Positions 44,852-54,777 of a DNA stretch of 64,000 nt are shown here, one piece after another. Source of the DNA: Flavobacterium tegetincola DSM 22377 (GTDB taxonomy: Bacteria; Bacteroidota; Bacteroidia; Flavobacteriales; Flavobacteriaceae); NCBI RefSeq assembly GCF_000425485.1, contig NZ_AUDN01000022.1, positions 1 to 64,000 of the forward strand, in the 5' to 3' direction. Positions within the stretch are counted from its first letter, which is position 1. Each line of letters begins with the position of its first letter. The notes beneath the pieces are model-generated. The model saw only the letters and a list, made by a program, of their open reading frames with translations, had not been told where the DNA came from and ran no database searches. Made by a program: the position numbers and the translations under genes.

Positions 44852-47800
44852 ATGAAAAAATTTTTACTTTTAATAACGCTTTTGGTTTCGGTGTTTAGTT
44901 TTGGGCAGACAGCTACTTATACTATTACCTCTACAAGTGCAGCAACACAAGGTGGTACAAAACCAGTTGGGTCAAGTCATACTTATTCACAGACTTATAC
45001 TACTGAAAAACAAATAACTAGTGGAAAAAATGCTATTTTAACCTTAAGTGGTTATGCGGGATATAAAATAACAAGTATAGTATTAGAGATGAAATCTAAT
45101 AGTAATTCTGGCAAAGGAACACTTGACGTAGTTGCAGGACTTACCTCAATATTTTCAATTCCTAACAGTACTTTTAGCACTGCAGCTTGGAATGGCTCTT
45201 ATACTGCGAACTATACAAATATAACTAAAACTCCAACTGCTTATGCTATTACATCAGGTCAAAATGTTGTTATAACCATAGCGGCTACTGATAACAGTTT
45301 ATATATTCAAAGTTATACAATTACTTATGAAACAGCAGGTAACGCTGTAGCCTTCAACGCAAATGGAGGAACGGGGACAATGGCAAACCAAACAGCGAAT
45401 ACTACAACTAACCTTACAGCGAATACTTTCACTAGAACAGGATATTCCTTCGCTGGATGGAATACAGTTGCAAGTGGAGGCGGAACTTCTTATGCGAATG
45501 GTGCTAGTTATCCCTTTGCCACGAGTGTTATTTTATATGCCCAATGGACGCCTAATCATACTATCACATTTGCTAATTTGCAATTTCCGCCAACAGGAAA
45601 TATTCTCGAAGGAACTTCTTTTGATGTTTATGGAGAAGTATATGCATTGGGTTTAACAGAAGCGGCAGGGGCAGGAAGTGGGATTACGGCAGAGATAGGT
45701 TATAATTTAGTAAACGATGATCCCAGTACTTGGACCAATTGGCAAGCTGCCACTTTTAATGCTCAAAAGGGAAATAATGATGAATATAAATCTACCTTTT
45801 CAGGTTTGGCACTTGGAACTCATTATTATGCTATTCGTTTCAGGTATGGAACTGAGCCTTGGATTTACGGGGGATATAATTCGAATCTACCTACTGCAGG
45901 TGGAATCTGGAACGGCAGTACCAACTTAAGTGGTCAATTAAATATTAGTTCAAATGTAGTTGATTTTGCAAACATTCAATTTCCATCTAATGGTACTATT
46001 ACTGAGGGGGCTGATTTTATTGTATACAGCAAGGTATTTAAAAGTGGATTTACTGAGACTCCTGGTCCAAATGCTGCAATTACGGCATGGATTGGGATTT
46101 CCACTACAAACGCCACTACACCAGCGTCTTTCAACTCGGGTTGGACATGGATTCCCGCAAATCATTTTGAACAAGTGGCTAACGATGATGTGTATGTAGC
46201 AAACATTGCAGGAGCAACACGTCCGGCAGGAATTTATTATTATGTTTCACGCTACAAGGTAACGGGAAGTACCGAGTTTAGATATGGTGGAAGAAATAAT
46301 AATTTTTGGACAACAGGAGCTAATAGTGGCGTATTGACTATTACTAAACCTACTATTGTTCTAACACCTACATCTTTATCTGGATTCAATTATACGGGTG
46401 CAGCTGGTCCTTCAACGCAGCAAACGTTCACTGCTTCGGGAACAGATTTAACGGCTGATGTTTTACTTTCTGCTCCTGCAAATTATGAAGTTTCTACAAC
46501 TTCAGGGAGTGGTTTTGGAAATGCAATAACGTTAACTCCAACTTCTAGAGTCTTAGCTTCTACTACAATTTACGTTAGATTAAAGGTAGGCTTAGCTTCA
46601 GGAACGTACAATGAAGTTGTAACAGCAACAAGCACTTCGGCAGCTAATAAAACTGTTAATTTAAATGGTAGTGTAATTTTTTCAAGTCCGCCTAATAATG
46701 CTTTAGAATTAAAAGCGTGTATTGCAAATAATCAGTTGACCATAAAATGGCAAGCTTCCTCAGGTACTTTACCGACAGGATATATTGTTTTTGCACAGAC
46801 GAACGCTACTGTTCCACAAATGGCTGCAGGTACCGCAGGAAATGCTTCGAACTTTACTGCAAATAGCAATTATACTTTAGCAGCAACCTATGGCACGTTG
46901 GGTAGAGCAGTGTATAAAGGAAGTGGAACAAGTGTAACTGTAACAGGATTGACCAATAGTGCACAGTACACTTTTAAAGTAGTTGCATATGCATCAGAAA
47001 CAGGCACAGGATGGGCTAATGGTATTAATAGTTCTGGTTCTTATAATCAGTCCTATAGTATTAAAATACCCGAAGTTTCAAATGTAGCAGCTACTGTACT
47101 TCCTACTTCATCAACCGTATCGTGGAATGTGGTTCCAGCTTCGGCAGATTGTTATGAGTATATGGTAGTGGCTAATGTCGGTGCAGTTACATTAACGCCA
47201 ACCGGGGATGGATCATCGTATACTGCAAATCCAATGTATTCTGTAGCAAATAAAGTGGTTTATAAAGGAACAGGAAACAGTGTAATCGTAACGGGATTGA
47301 CGGAAGGTACTAACTACTGTTATAAAGTATTTGTCCGCGAATTAAATAGCGCTACACAGTGGAGTGCAGGTATAGGAATGTGTGTTACTGCAGGAATTAG
47401 TTATTGTGGTGCTACAAGTAATAATACAGGGGAAAATGGTATTACAAATGTTTCATTCAATACTATTGATAATTCATCGATAGCAACTCCTTCATACTCA
47501 GATTTTACTACAGTAGCAACTACTTTAAATAAAGGAGCAAGTTATAATTTATCAGTACGAGTGAAAACATATAATGCTACCACAAGTTATATTAAAGCTT
47601 GGATGGATTGGAATAGAAGTGGTTCTTTTGAATCAGGTGAAGAGTATGATTTAGGAACTGCTGTAAATTTAACAGATGGTTTTAGTTCAAATTCGCCATT
47701 GAATATTAATGTTCCAACTAATGCTGCTTCAGGCAATATTAGAATGCGTATAATTTCCAAGCAAGATTCAAATCCATCGGCTTGTGGTTCATTCGAATAC

Positions 47801-50800
47801 GGCGAAGTTGAAGATTATACAATTAACGTCATTCAACCATTAAATGCAGAAATGAATGTAAAAGGAGGTGCCATTTCGATTGCAAATGGATTTGATGCTC
47901 CGTATGGTTTGAATAATACGTTGTTTGCAGCTACACCATTAAATACGGATTCAGTTGAAAAGACGTATACTATTGAAAATCTTGGAATCGCTCCGCTATC
48001 TTTATCAGGCGTGCCTCTAATTAAAATGGAAGGTTTAAATCCTACAGATTTTATAGTAACCCAGCAAGCAACAACTCCAGTAATTAATGGAATGCCCACA
48101 ACTTTTAAAATCAAGTTTAATCCATCTGTTGCCGGAACAAGAACTGCGACTGTGCGTATTGATAATAATGATGCTGATGAAAATCCGTATTTGTTTGCTA
48201 TTGAAGGTACAGGAACGTGTACTGTTATTCCATCAGTTACAATGTTTCCCACTTCTGGACCGGTCAATACTTTAGTTTCGTTTACATCGTCAACATCTAA
48301 TTTACTTGGGGCAAGTGTTAGTTATAATAATATAGCTCTTCCAATAGTATCCGTTACATCTAATAAGGTTGAAGTGGTTATTCCTGCAAATGCCAATGAC
48401 GGTAGCTTTACAGTCCAGTTAGCAACAGGCTGTGCTAAAACGCAAGCATTTGACGTAATTGATACGCAACTTGCGTCTTGCGACGCCAGCGCTTCAAGCG
48501 TAGGGAATGCTTCGGGTTTAATTATTTTTGAAGTATATGATGAAAATGGTGGTGCTGGTGGCGTAGTTACACTTTACAACAGGACAGGAGTTGCTGTGAA
48601 TTTGGATGGATATTCTATAAAAAGAGCACCAACATACGGAGGAACGTATATTACATATGCAAACTTGAGTGGCACGATAGCGGCAGGTGAAGTGGCGGTT
48701 ATAGGGGTAAGTTCTTCCTCTTTTTGTATCTATCCTGCAACGGGTAACGGGAGTTTTGGTAGTTCTGGATTTAATGAGAATGATGGCTTTCAATTAATGA
48801 ATGGCGCTGTACTTATTGATGACGTAAGGGCTCCTAATTTTAAAGGATATTATTTAAAAAGGAAAAACACGTATTTGAATCCCAATAGTCTGTTTGACGA
48901 TTTAGAATGGACAACTCAAAGTGTGGGCAGTGGCGAGTGTTTAACTGGAGTGGGATCACAACCTATTTTAAAATTGCCACCTACGATTACGAACAATGGT
49001 CAATATGTAATTGACTGTGCTATTAAATACACTTCATTGACTGTGGCAGGAGTAGAAGGGTTTGCTGGTGGTATGCCTTTGGCTTACCAATGGTATGTTC
49101 TGGGAACTTCAGGAACCTGGAGCGAAATTAGCAATGGTTCATTATATTCAGGAGCTGCAAGTGCAACTCTGACTATTTCTGATATCTCAGGACTTGATGA
49201 TTACCAGTATTATTGTCAAATTAGAGAGAGTGGTATCAATTGTTATGCAGCTACCACGGCTTCACTTCTGCGCATCGCTAAAAAAACATGGAATGGGACT
49301 GCATGGTCTGGAAATGGTGTAGCTCCCACTTTTGAAGAAAGAGTTGTGATTGCAGGTACATACAATTCTACTTCAAATGGCGGTGATATAAAAGCTTGTA
49401 CTTGTGAAGTTACATCTACAGGAGTTGTACACATGGATGCGGATGCTACTTTAAATATCAAGGGTGCTTTACTAAATGCTGGAGAAGTTACTATTTTAAA
49501 TGGTGGAAGTCTTGTTCAGCATGAAGATATTGCCCTCAATTCAGGAACTATTAAAATGGAGCGCATTACAAAACCTATGGTCAAATTTGACTATACGTAT
49601 TGGAGTTCGCCGGTGCAAGGCTTTACATTAGGCAATGTTTCAACGGGAACCAATCCCAATCGTTTCTATCGTTGGGACGAAGCTGTTCAGAATTGGGTAT
49701 TAAGTACAACTTTAGCAATGCAAGGCGGTAGAGGATATACTGTTCAAGCACCTACAGCATTTACAACTGTTGGGCAATCATTTACAGCAAATTTTATAGG
49801 TAAACCCAATAATGGAATGATAAGCGTTCCTGTGGCAGGAGCCTCTTCGGGTACAAATTTATGGAACCTACTCGGAAATCCCTATCCGTCAGCAATTAGT
49901 GCAGATAAGTTTTTAGATGCAAATAGCGGTGCTGCTTCAGGGAATAATGTAATAGGAGGGACGCTGTATTTTTGGACGCACAATACTCCAGCTGGTGGAC
50001 CAACTCTAGAATTTACTCCAAATGATTACGCTGTTTATAACGACACGGGAAGTACAAATACAGCAGCATCAAATTCTGGTGTTAGTAATACAGCACCATT
50101 GGGTTATATTGCCGCAGGTCAAGGATTTTTTGTTAAGGGTGCCGCTAATAGTACCGCTATTTTTAATAACAGCATGCGTCTCGATGGAAGTGGAAATAGC
50201 TTTAGCAATTCGCAATTTTTCAGGTCGCCAGTGGCTGAGGAAGAAAACACCATCACGAATCAGAAACACCGTGTTTGGTTGAACTTAAAAGGACAAACGC
50301 AAGGGTTCAATCAACTGTTAGTGGGTTATGTGACCAACGCGACCAATGCTTACGATAATCGTTTTGACGGCGATAGTTTTGGTGGAAATAAAGTTACGTT
50401 CTACTCTATTTTAGAAGCCAAAAACTTAACAATCCAAGGACGTGCATTGCCGTTTAGCAATCAAGACACTGTTCCGTTAGGATATAGGAGTACGCAAACC
50501 GGAAACCTAACCATCAGTATTGACCACGTAGACGGACTGATGGAAAATCAGGACATCTACTTAGAAGACACTGTTTTAAATGTGGTACATGATTTAAAGG
50601 CCACTAATTATACGTTTGCAACGGTTGCGGGAACGTTTAATACTCGTTTTGTATTGCGTTATGTTCCGCAAGAAAACCTGAGCAATCCAAGTTTTGACCA
50701 GCAAGTAAAAGCGGTACGGATTTATAAAAACAACGCCAACTTATTTGTGCATTCGCCATATGAAACTATTGCCACAGTTTCGGTGTATGATCTTATGGGT

Positions 50801-50932
50801 CGCTTGCTTTTTGAACGCAAGGACTGCAACACCAATCGCTTTGAAACCAATAATATCAGCGCCAATCAGCAAACGTTAATCGTAAAAGTGACTTTGGTAA
50901 ATGGAGGCGTAGTAACGGAAAAGGTTTTGTAG
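44852..50932 (+). CDS. Giant multidomain surface adhesin with T9SS sorting signal
   Basis: A 2026-residue secreted protein. In order: signal peptide (to FSFGQ); a beta domain; an InlB/Flg_new repeat (about 167-230, SFAGWNTVASGGGTSY); two related units starting FANLQFPPTGNI and FANIQFPSNGTI; a CBM-like unit with LTPTSLSGFNY; fibronectin III-like units (about 610-850); a GEVED domain (YGEVEDYTINV, to about 990); a choice-of-anchor D/ASH-like domain (to about 1125); an IPT/TIG-like unit; a lamin-tail-like unit (about 1215-1330); and a C-terminus (VRIYKNNANLFVHSPYETIA ... GGVVTEKVL) like the T9SS sorting signal of the ChiA (type C) kind. It probably functions in attachment or polymer binding outside the cell. 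Confidence 0.88.
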   Translation: MKKFLLLITLLVSVFSFGQTATYTITSTSAATQGGTKPVGSSHTYSQTYTTEKQITSGKNAILTLSGYAGYKITSIVLEMKSNSNSGKGTLDVVAGLTSIFSIPNSTFSTAAWNGSYTANYTNITKTPTAYAITSGQNVVITIAATDNSLYIQSYTITYETAGNAVAFNANGGTGTMANQTANTTTNLTANTFTRTGYSFAGWNTVASGGGTSYANGASYPFATSVILYAQWTPNHTITFANLQFPPTGNILEGTSFDVYGEVYALGLTEAAGAGSGITAEIGYNLVNDDPSTWTNWQAATFNAQKGNNDEYKSTFSGLALGTHYYAIRFRYGTEPWIYGGYNSNLPTAGGIWNGSTNLSGQLNISSNVVDFANIQFPSNGTITEGADFIVYSKVFKSGFTETPGPNAAITAWIGISTTNATTPASFNSGWTWIPANHFEQVANDDVYVANIAGATRPAGIYYYVSRYKVTGSTEFRYGGRNNNFWTTGANSGVLTITKPTIVLTPTSLSGFNYTGAAGPSTQQTFTASGTDLTADVLLSAPANYEVSTTSGSGFGNAITLTPTSRVLASTTIYVRLKVGLASGTYNEVVTATSTSAANKTVNLNGSVIFSSPPNNALELKACIANNQLTIKWQASSGTLPTGYIVFAQTNATVPQMAAGTAGNASNFTANSNYTLAATYGTLGRAVYKGSGTSVTVTGLTNSAQYTFKVVAYASETGTGWANGINSSGSYNQSYSIKIPEVSNVAATVLPTSSTVSWNVVPASADCYEYMVVANVGAVTLTPTGDGSSYTANPMYSVANKVVYKGTGNSVIVTGLTEGTNYCYKVFVRELNSATQWSAGIGMCVTAGISYCGATSNNTGENGITNVSFNTIDNSSIATPSYSDFTTVATTLNKGASYNLSVRVKTYNATTSYIKAWMDWNRSGSFESGEEYDLGTAVNLTDGFSSNSPLNINVPTNAASGNIRMRIISKQDSNPSACGSFEYGEVEDYTINVIQPLNAEMNVKGGAISIANGFDAPYGLNNTLFAATPLNTDSVEKTYTIENLGIAPLSLSGVPLIKMEGLNPTDFIVTQQATTPVINGMPTTFKIKFNPSVAGTRTATVRIDNNDADENPYLFAIEGTGTCTVIPSVTMFPTSGPVNTLVSFTSSTSNLLGASVSYNNIALPIVSVTSNKVEVVIPANANDGSFTVQLATGCAKTQAFDVIDTQLASCDASASSVGNASGLIIFEVYDENGGAGGVVTLYNRTGVAVNLDGYSIKRAPTYGGTYITYANLSGTIAAGEVAVIGVSSSSFCIYPATGNGSFGSSGFNENDGFQLMNGAVLIDDVRAPNFKGYYLKRKNTYLNPNSLFDDLEWTTQSVGSGECLTGVGSQPILKLPPTITNNGQYVIDCAIKYTSLTVAGVEGFAGGMPLAYQWYVLGTSGTWSEISNGSLYSGAASATLTISDISGLDDYQYYCQIRESGINCYAATTASLLRIAKKTWNGTAWSGNGVAPTFEERVVIAGTYNSTSNGGDIKACTCEVTSTGVVHMDADATLNIKGALLNAGEVTILNGGSLVQHEDIALNSGTIKMERITKPMVKFDYTYWSSPVQGFTLGNVSTGTNPNRFYRWDEAVQNWVLSTTLAMQGGRGYTVQAPTAFTTVGQSFTANFIGKPNNGMISVPVAGASSGTNLWNLLGNPYPSAISADKFLDANSGAASGNNVIGGTLYFWTHNTPAGGPTLEFTPNDYAVYNDTGSTNTAASNSGVSNTAPLGYIAAGQGFFVKGAANSTAIFNNSMRLDGSGNSFSNSQFFRSPVAEEENTITNQKHRVWLNLKGQTQGFNQLLVGYVTNATNAYDNRFDGDSFGGNKVTFYSILEAKNLTIQGRALPFSNQDTVPLGYRSTQTGNLTISIDHVDGLMENQDIYLEDTVLNVVHDLKATNYTFATVAGTFNTRFVLRYVPQENLSNPSFDQQVKAVRIYKNNANLFVHSPYETIATVSVYDLMGRLLFERKDCNTNRFETNNISANQQTLIVKVTLVNGGVVTEKVL

Positions 50933-50946
50933 AAATCCTCCCTCAA

Positions 50947-50963
50947 CCCCTCCAAAGGAGGGG
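50947..50963. repeat. CCCCTCC-AAA-GGAGGGG hairpin
   Basis: A perfect 7-bp GC-rich stem, 15 bases after the adhesin stop, preceded by CCTCCCTCAA. This wording is familiar as a dispersed intergenic repeat in Bacteroidota and may also terminate the adhesin mRNA. Confidence 0.6.
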
Positions 50964-51092
50964 AGCTTGGAGAACCCAAATAGGTTTGCTAATAAGATAC
51001 ATTTAAAGGTAAACGGCCGTTGCTATTTTCCTTGCAACACCGATTTAAGAAATTAGAGAACTCTTAATAATCCGTTTCGTAAGCGTTGCTTT

Positions 51093-51176
51093 CTATATTC
51101 TATTTTCTATCCTCTATCCTCTTTACTCTTTGCTCTTTACTCTATTTTCTTTACTCTATATTCTATTTTCTATCCT
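51093..51176. repeat. Pyrimidine-rich tract with a 21-bp direct repeat
   Basis: An almost pure C/T/A tract. A 21-bp segment beginning CTATATTCTATTTTCTATCC occurs at 51093-51113 and again, identical, at 51156-51176; between them are CTTTACTC-type words. The rest of 50964-51198 shows no gene. Confidence 0.75.
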
Positions 51177-51198
51177 GTCAACAATAAAAATGCAGCAC

Positions 51199-51231
51199 AA
51201 AAAAAGCACCAGCGGTAAAACTGGTGCTTTT
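51199..51231 (-). terminator. Terminator of prs-rplY
   Basis: AAAAGCACCAG (51202-51212) and CTGGTGCTTTT (51221-51231) form an 11-bp stem; on the reverse strand it runs into seven T, 21 bases past rplY. Confidence 0.9.
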
Positions 51232-51251
51232 GAATAATAAAAAGGTTTTTA

Positions 51252-51863
51252 TTATTTTTTCTTTCCTTTTGCTGGAGCTCCTTTTGCTGCTTTTGCTGCT
51301 TCTTGAGCTGCTTTCATAGCTGCACGAGAGATTCTTACTTGAGCAACAACCGTGTTGTCTGGGTGTAAAAGTTTGTAATCATCAGACGCTAATTTAGTAA
51401 CGTATAATTTGTTACCCATTTCCATTCCAGAAATACTAGCTTCGATAAAATCAGGAAGGTTTTTTGGCAATGCTTTTACTTTTAAACGACGTTGGTTCAA
51501 ACGTAAAACTCCACCTAAAAGTACCCCTGGAGAAACACCTGTAACTTTTACAGGAACTTCAATAGTAACTTCTTTGTCATCATGCAATTCATAAAAATCC
51601 AAGTGAAGGATTTTGTCAGATACCGGGTGAACCTGGATATCTTGCATAATTGCATTGAATTTCTTAGTTCCCAATTCAATCACAACAGTGTGTGCGTTTG
51701 GAGTGTAAACCAAAGTTTTAAATGCTTTTTCTTCTGCTGAAAAATGCACTGGCTGACTTCCTCCGTATAAAACGCAAGGAACCAATCCAGCATTACGTAA
51801 GGCTTTAGTTGAAACTTTGCCCACGCTTTCTCTTTCTGATCCGCTAATTGTAATCGACTTCAT
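51252..51863 (-). CDS. rplY: 50S ribosomal protein bL25 (Ctc/TL5 form)
   Basis: A 203-residue two-domain bL25, binding 5S rRNA. The N-terminal L25 domain ([19 protein letters not shown] ... [19 protein letters not shown], about 1-95) is followed by a TL5-like beta domain (about 100-185; [23 protein letters not shown]) and a Lys/Ala tail. This long form is usual in Bacteroidota. It follows prs by 105 bases; prs-rplY is a common gene pair in bacteria. Confidence 0.95.
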   Translation of the reverse strand: MKSITISGSERESVGKVSTKALRNAGLVPCVLYGGSQPVHFSAEEKAFKTLVYTPNAHTVVIELGTKKFNAIMQDIQVHPVSDKILHLDFYELHDDKEVTIEVPVKVTGVSPGVLLGGVLRLNQRRLKVKALPKNLPDFIEASISGMEMGNKLYVTKLASDDYKLLHPDNTVVAQVRISRAAMKAAQEAAKAAKGAPAKGKKK

Positions 51864-51968
51864 TGTAAATATATATAATTAATAAAAAATTCTTATTCAA
51901 TGTCAAAACGCAACTGTAATGTCAAATTTCAAACCTATAACTTCCGACTTCCATCTTTCAAGTCCAAA

Positions 51969-52910
51969 CTACATCAAAAACTTCCCGCTAATGGAGTTGT
52001 TGTGTTGAACCATAAGCATTACTTCTGCAAATAAAGGAGCACAACTTACGACTCTAATTTTGTTCGATGCTTTCTTTAATGGAATAGAATCGGTAACGAT
52101 TAACTCTTTTAATTGTGAGTTTTCAATCTTTTCGTAGGCATCACCAGATAAAATGGCGTGGGTACAAATGGCGCGAACGCTCAAAGCTCCTTTTTCCATC
52201 ATTAAATCTGCGGCTTTCGCCAAAGTGCCTCCGGTGTCAATCATGTCGTCCACCAAGACTACGTGTCTGCCTTTTACTTCACCAATCAATTCCATGGTTC
52301 CAATTACATTTGCCGCTTTTCGTTGTTTATAACAGATGACAACATCGGACTCTAAAAACTTAGAATACGCATAGGCTCTTTTTGAACCTCCCATATCAGG
52401 AGAAGCAATGGTCAAATTATCCAATCCTAAACCTTTTAAATAAGGCAAGAATATAGTAGAAGCAAATAAATGATCTACCGGTTTTTCAAAAAATCCTTGA
52501 ATCTGATCTGCATGTAAATCCATGGTCATGATTCGGGTAGCACCAGCTGTTTCCAGTAATTTGGCTACTAATTTAGCTCCAATTGGAACTCTTGGTTTGT
52601 CTTTACGATCTTGACGTGCCCATCCAAAATAAGGAATTACAGCAGTAATGTGTCGTGCCGAAGCTCTTTTGGCTGCATCAATCATCAATAAAAGTTCCAT
52701 CAAGTTGTCGCTACTTGGAAATGTAGAACATACTAGGAATACTCTTAATCCACGAATGGACTCTTCAAAAGACGGCTGGAATTCACCATCACTGTATTTT
52801 GAGATGGTAACTTTACCTAGCGGTACACCGTATTTCTCGGCAATTTGCTCCGCTAAATGTACGCTTTCTGAACAAGCAAATATCTTTGCGTCTGGTTCTT
52901 GGTACAGCAT
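51969..52910 (-). CDS. prs: Ribose-phosphate pyrophosphokinase
   Basis: Makes PRPP from ribose 5-phosphate and ATP for nucleotide, histidine and tryptophan synthesis. 313 residues with the class I signatures: PSFEESIRGLRVFLVCST, the metal site MDLHADQIQGFF, the PRPP loop VVLVDDMIDTGGTL, and an allosteric C-terminal domain. It is the first gene of prs-rplY, with a TAAATTTG box far upstream (53033-53040). Confidence 0.96.
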   Translation of the reverse strand: MLYQEPDAKIFACSESVHLAEQIAEKYGVPLGKVTISKYSDGEFQPSFEESIRGLRVFLVCSTFPSSDNLMELLLMIDAAKRASARHITAVIPYFGWARQDRKDKPRVPIGAKLVAKLLETAGATRIMTMDLHADQIQGFFEKPVDHLFASTIFLPYLKGLGLDNLTIASPDMGGSKRAYAYSKFLESDVVICYKQRKAANVIGTMELIGEVKGRHVVLVDDMIDTGGTLAKAADLMMEKGALSVRAICTHAILSGDAYEKIENSQLKELIVTDSIPLKKASNKIRVVSCAPLFAEVMLMVQHNNSISGKFLM

Positions 52911-53032
52911 TTTAAATTTAGGTTTTTATTCTTTGGTATTTTTTTGATTTCGCAGTAATCGCTTGGATTGTGCAAAACGCCAATAAATGCCTCGAATGTA
53001 GTTAGTTAGTGTTGTGTCGTTTTAACGAGGTG

Positions 53033-53040
53033 CAAATTTA
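53033..53040 (-). promoter_or_regulatory. -7 box of prs
   Basis: TAAATTTG on the reverse strand followed by CACC, implying a leader of about 115 bases before the prs ATG. The leader holds no obvious structure. Confidence 0.45.
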
Positions 53041-53082
53041 GGAATAAAAATGAACTTGCCGTCGAAAATTTCTACTATTTTT

Positions 53083-53114
53083 TTGATAATATGTAAAATT
53101 ATTTTTTACATTTG
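53083..53114 (+). promoter_or_regulatory. Promoter of tRNA-Leu
   Basis: TTG (53083-53085, part of TTTTTTTG), 21 bases, TACATTTG (53107-53114), followed by CACC; the tRNA starts 68 bases later. Confidence 0.6.
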
Positions 53115-53182
53115 CACCGTCTTAAAGGAACAGATAGTGATATTTGTTTTATCAGGATGAAGAATTACTTCATCAAAGCTAA

Positions 53183-53266
53183 GCCCGGTTGGCGGAATTG
53201 GTAGACGCGCTAGACTCAAACTCTAGTATCTTTGATGTGCCGGTTCGATTCCGGCACCGGGTACCA
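53183..53266 (+). tRNA. tRNA-Leu (CAA)
   Basis: A class II tRNA with long variable arm. The acceptor GCCCGGT pairs with ACCGGGT (first pair G-U); the anticodon stem CTAGA/TCTAG holds loop CTCAAAC with anticodon CAA; the T arm is GCCGG-TTCGATT-CCGGC. The CCA end is encoded (53264-53266). The accessory island begins just downstream, and tRNA-Leu genes are frequent integration sites. Confidence 0.96.
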
Positions 53267-53267
53267 T

Positions 53268-53314
53268 AAAAACTCCTAATAAGCTATATTATAGCAAGTT
53301 AGGAGTTTTTTTAT
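53268..53314 (+). terminator. Terminator of tRNA-Leu
   Basis: AAAAACTCCTAA (53268-53279) pairs with TTAGGAGTTTTT (53299-53310) and continues in T. Immediately after it is the direct repeat TTTGCCGAAAA/TTTGCCGAAA (53320-53340). Confidence 0.8.
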
Positions 53315-53451
53315 TTTATTTTGCCGAAAATTTGCCGAAATTACGAGTTGGTTTTAATTTTTTAGTATTGCTTTTATGGTCAATTGCATCTCGTATTCTT
53401 TATCATTTCTAAATAATACCATGGATTTGCAAGACGATTTATTAACTAAAT

Positions 53452-54007
53452 TTACCACAACGGCTCAACTTTCATGTTGCAAAATAAATTGTTATCTTTT
53501 TCATAGTTTCTATAACTGCTATTGACGTAATTCCTTTGATGAAATACAATTTCAGCTTCAACAGGATTATAATGGATGTAATTTACACGTTGTTCGATTT
53601 TTTCTAAAGTATCTAATAAAACAGGATGAAAACCGTCTTTCCATACTTTATAATTTTTAGCTCTTCCTGATTTTTTTGGCTTCATAACTAAATTTCTTCA
53701 AAAGCCATTCTCTTCGACTTTCTGGATTTTCAGGGATGGCTTCTATTAATTTTTTAGAGGTAAATTTTTTAAAATCACGAATGACATTTTGTAATGCACC
53801 CTCGAACGCAGTTACTATTAAATGGATATGACTGGTCATATACACGTAAGGATGTACACTTAATCCCTTTTTTTCAATGCAATAATTCAAAGATTCGTCA
53901 ATGATGTTGCAATAAATAGGACGTGTCAATAAATCTACCCAGTCCGCAATTGTTATTGTGATGAAGGTTGGCACTGTGCTGTCAATCACTTTGTATTTCT
54001 CGGACAT
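53452..54007 (-). pseudogene. REP-associated tyrosine transposase (RAYT, Y1_Tnp), frameshifted
   Basis: Two reverse-strand frames join into one transposase of about 185 residues. The first (54007-53657) has the metal-binding HxH in TSHIHLIVT and FKKFTSKKLIEAI, ending SYEAKKIRKS. The second (from about 53685) continues KKSGRAKNYKVWKDGFHPV, QRVNYIHYNPVEAEIV. The break is at a run of seven A (near 53680); one A fewer would restore the frame, so this is a +1-type lesion. Domesticated RAYTs act on nearby REP palindromes, and such palindromes lie upstream at 54091-54178. Active only if slippage repairs the frame. Confidence 0.85.
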
Positions 54008-54087
54008 CTTTTATGTTTAAAGATATTGAATCTCTTAATTAGTTGGATAAGTAAATGGTTCGGATTTTAAGAATTTTATAGCATAAG

Positions 54088-54178
54088 TCCGCGTTGCAAA
54101 CGCTACTATTTGTTTTTTGATTGATAAGTAGGTACTCGTTGCAAACGAGCACCAGAGAAATGAACAAACGAGCACCAG
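54088..54178. repeat. REP-like palindromes with GTTGCAAAC core beside the RAYT gene
   Basis: GCGTTGCAAACGC (54091-54103, flanked by AGT/ACT) and GGTACTCGTTGCAAACGAGC plus ACC (54131-54153) are two palindromes sharing the core GTTGCAAAC. The right part CAAACGAGCACCAG recurs directly at 54165-54178. They lie directly upstream of the RAYT start, the expected place for its target sequences. Confidence 0.75.
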
Positions 54179-54277
54179 TGGGGGTGGTTTTTTGGTTTTA
54201 CTTACTTTTATATTTGGATTGAAAATTCGAGCTATCGGGGTTGACATGTTATATACATTTAGGCATACGAAACTCCC

Positions 54278-54769
54278 TTACTTTCTTACATACCAATTGT
54301 CCTTGTATAATTTAAAGTACTTAATGTCTTTTGGCTCTTTATCCTTTTCCACTCTCAATAAAGAAGGAGGATTCTCTTGATTCGGATTTATGAAAACATT
54401 ACCTTCTAAATCTACAGATAAAACTTGAAAATTGTATTTAAAAAAACACTTAACATAGTTTCCAATTTCCTCGTCGGTAAAGTATCCATTACAATCGCGT
54501 TTCGGTAAATTTCCGTCAATAATTGCAATTTCTTTTGTTTGATTATTCACAGTAACGATGTAAGGCGAGCATCCATTATCACTTTTACTAATAAGTAATA
54601 TTATAGTGTCATTATTTACACCACCTCTAATACTAATAAAAGTATTTTTTAAACATGAAAAATCTTCATCATTATATATTGCAATGACATTATTCATATC
54701 TTCTTTATTACTCTTACAGGATACAATTCCTAATACTAATGATAATATAATATAAAGTTTAAGTTTCAT
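54278..54769 (-). CDS. Small lipoprotein, candidate immunity protein of the Rhs toxin
   Basis: A 163-residue lipoprotein (lipobox GIVSC, Cys18: MKLKLYIILSLVLGIVSCKS). Mature sequence is beta/alpha with three pairs of cysteines (FSCLK, NGCSP, RDCNGYF, VKCFF) and no recognised family. It starts only eight bases after the stop of the orphan Rhs gene, on the same strand: the place where Rhs immunity genes sit. A lipid-anchored periplasmic immunity protein would suit a toxin acting in the periplasm. The function is inferred only from position, size and lack of other relatives. Confidence 0.65.
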   Translation of the reverse strand: MKLKLYIILSLVLGIVSCKSNKEDMNNVIAIYNDEDFSCLKNTFISIRGGVNNDTIILLISKSDNGCSPYIVTVNNQTKEIAIIDGNLPKRDCNGYFTDEEIGNYVKCFFKYNFQVLSVDLEGNVFINPNQENPPSLLRVEKDKEPKDIKYFKLYKDNWYVRK

Positions 54770-54777
54770 TTAAAATT

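Noticed and set aside
50947..50963. Riboswitch or attenuator after the adhesin
   Set aside because: Only a simple GC hairpin of a common repeat type; no downstream gene on that strand.
53360..53440. Short reverse-strand reading (MVLFRNDKEYEMQLTIKAIL...) after the RAYT
   Set aside because: Looks coding-like but is under 35 residues with no family match; possibly a relic, not called.
53657..53700. Programmed -1 frameshift in the RAYT gene
   Set aside because: A -1 shift at the A run leads into the third frame; only +1 (or loss of one A) joins the two parts, so a mutation is more likely.
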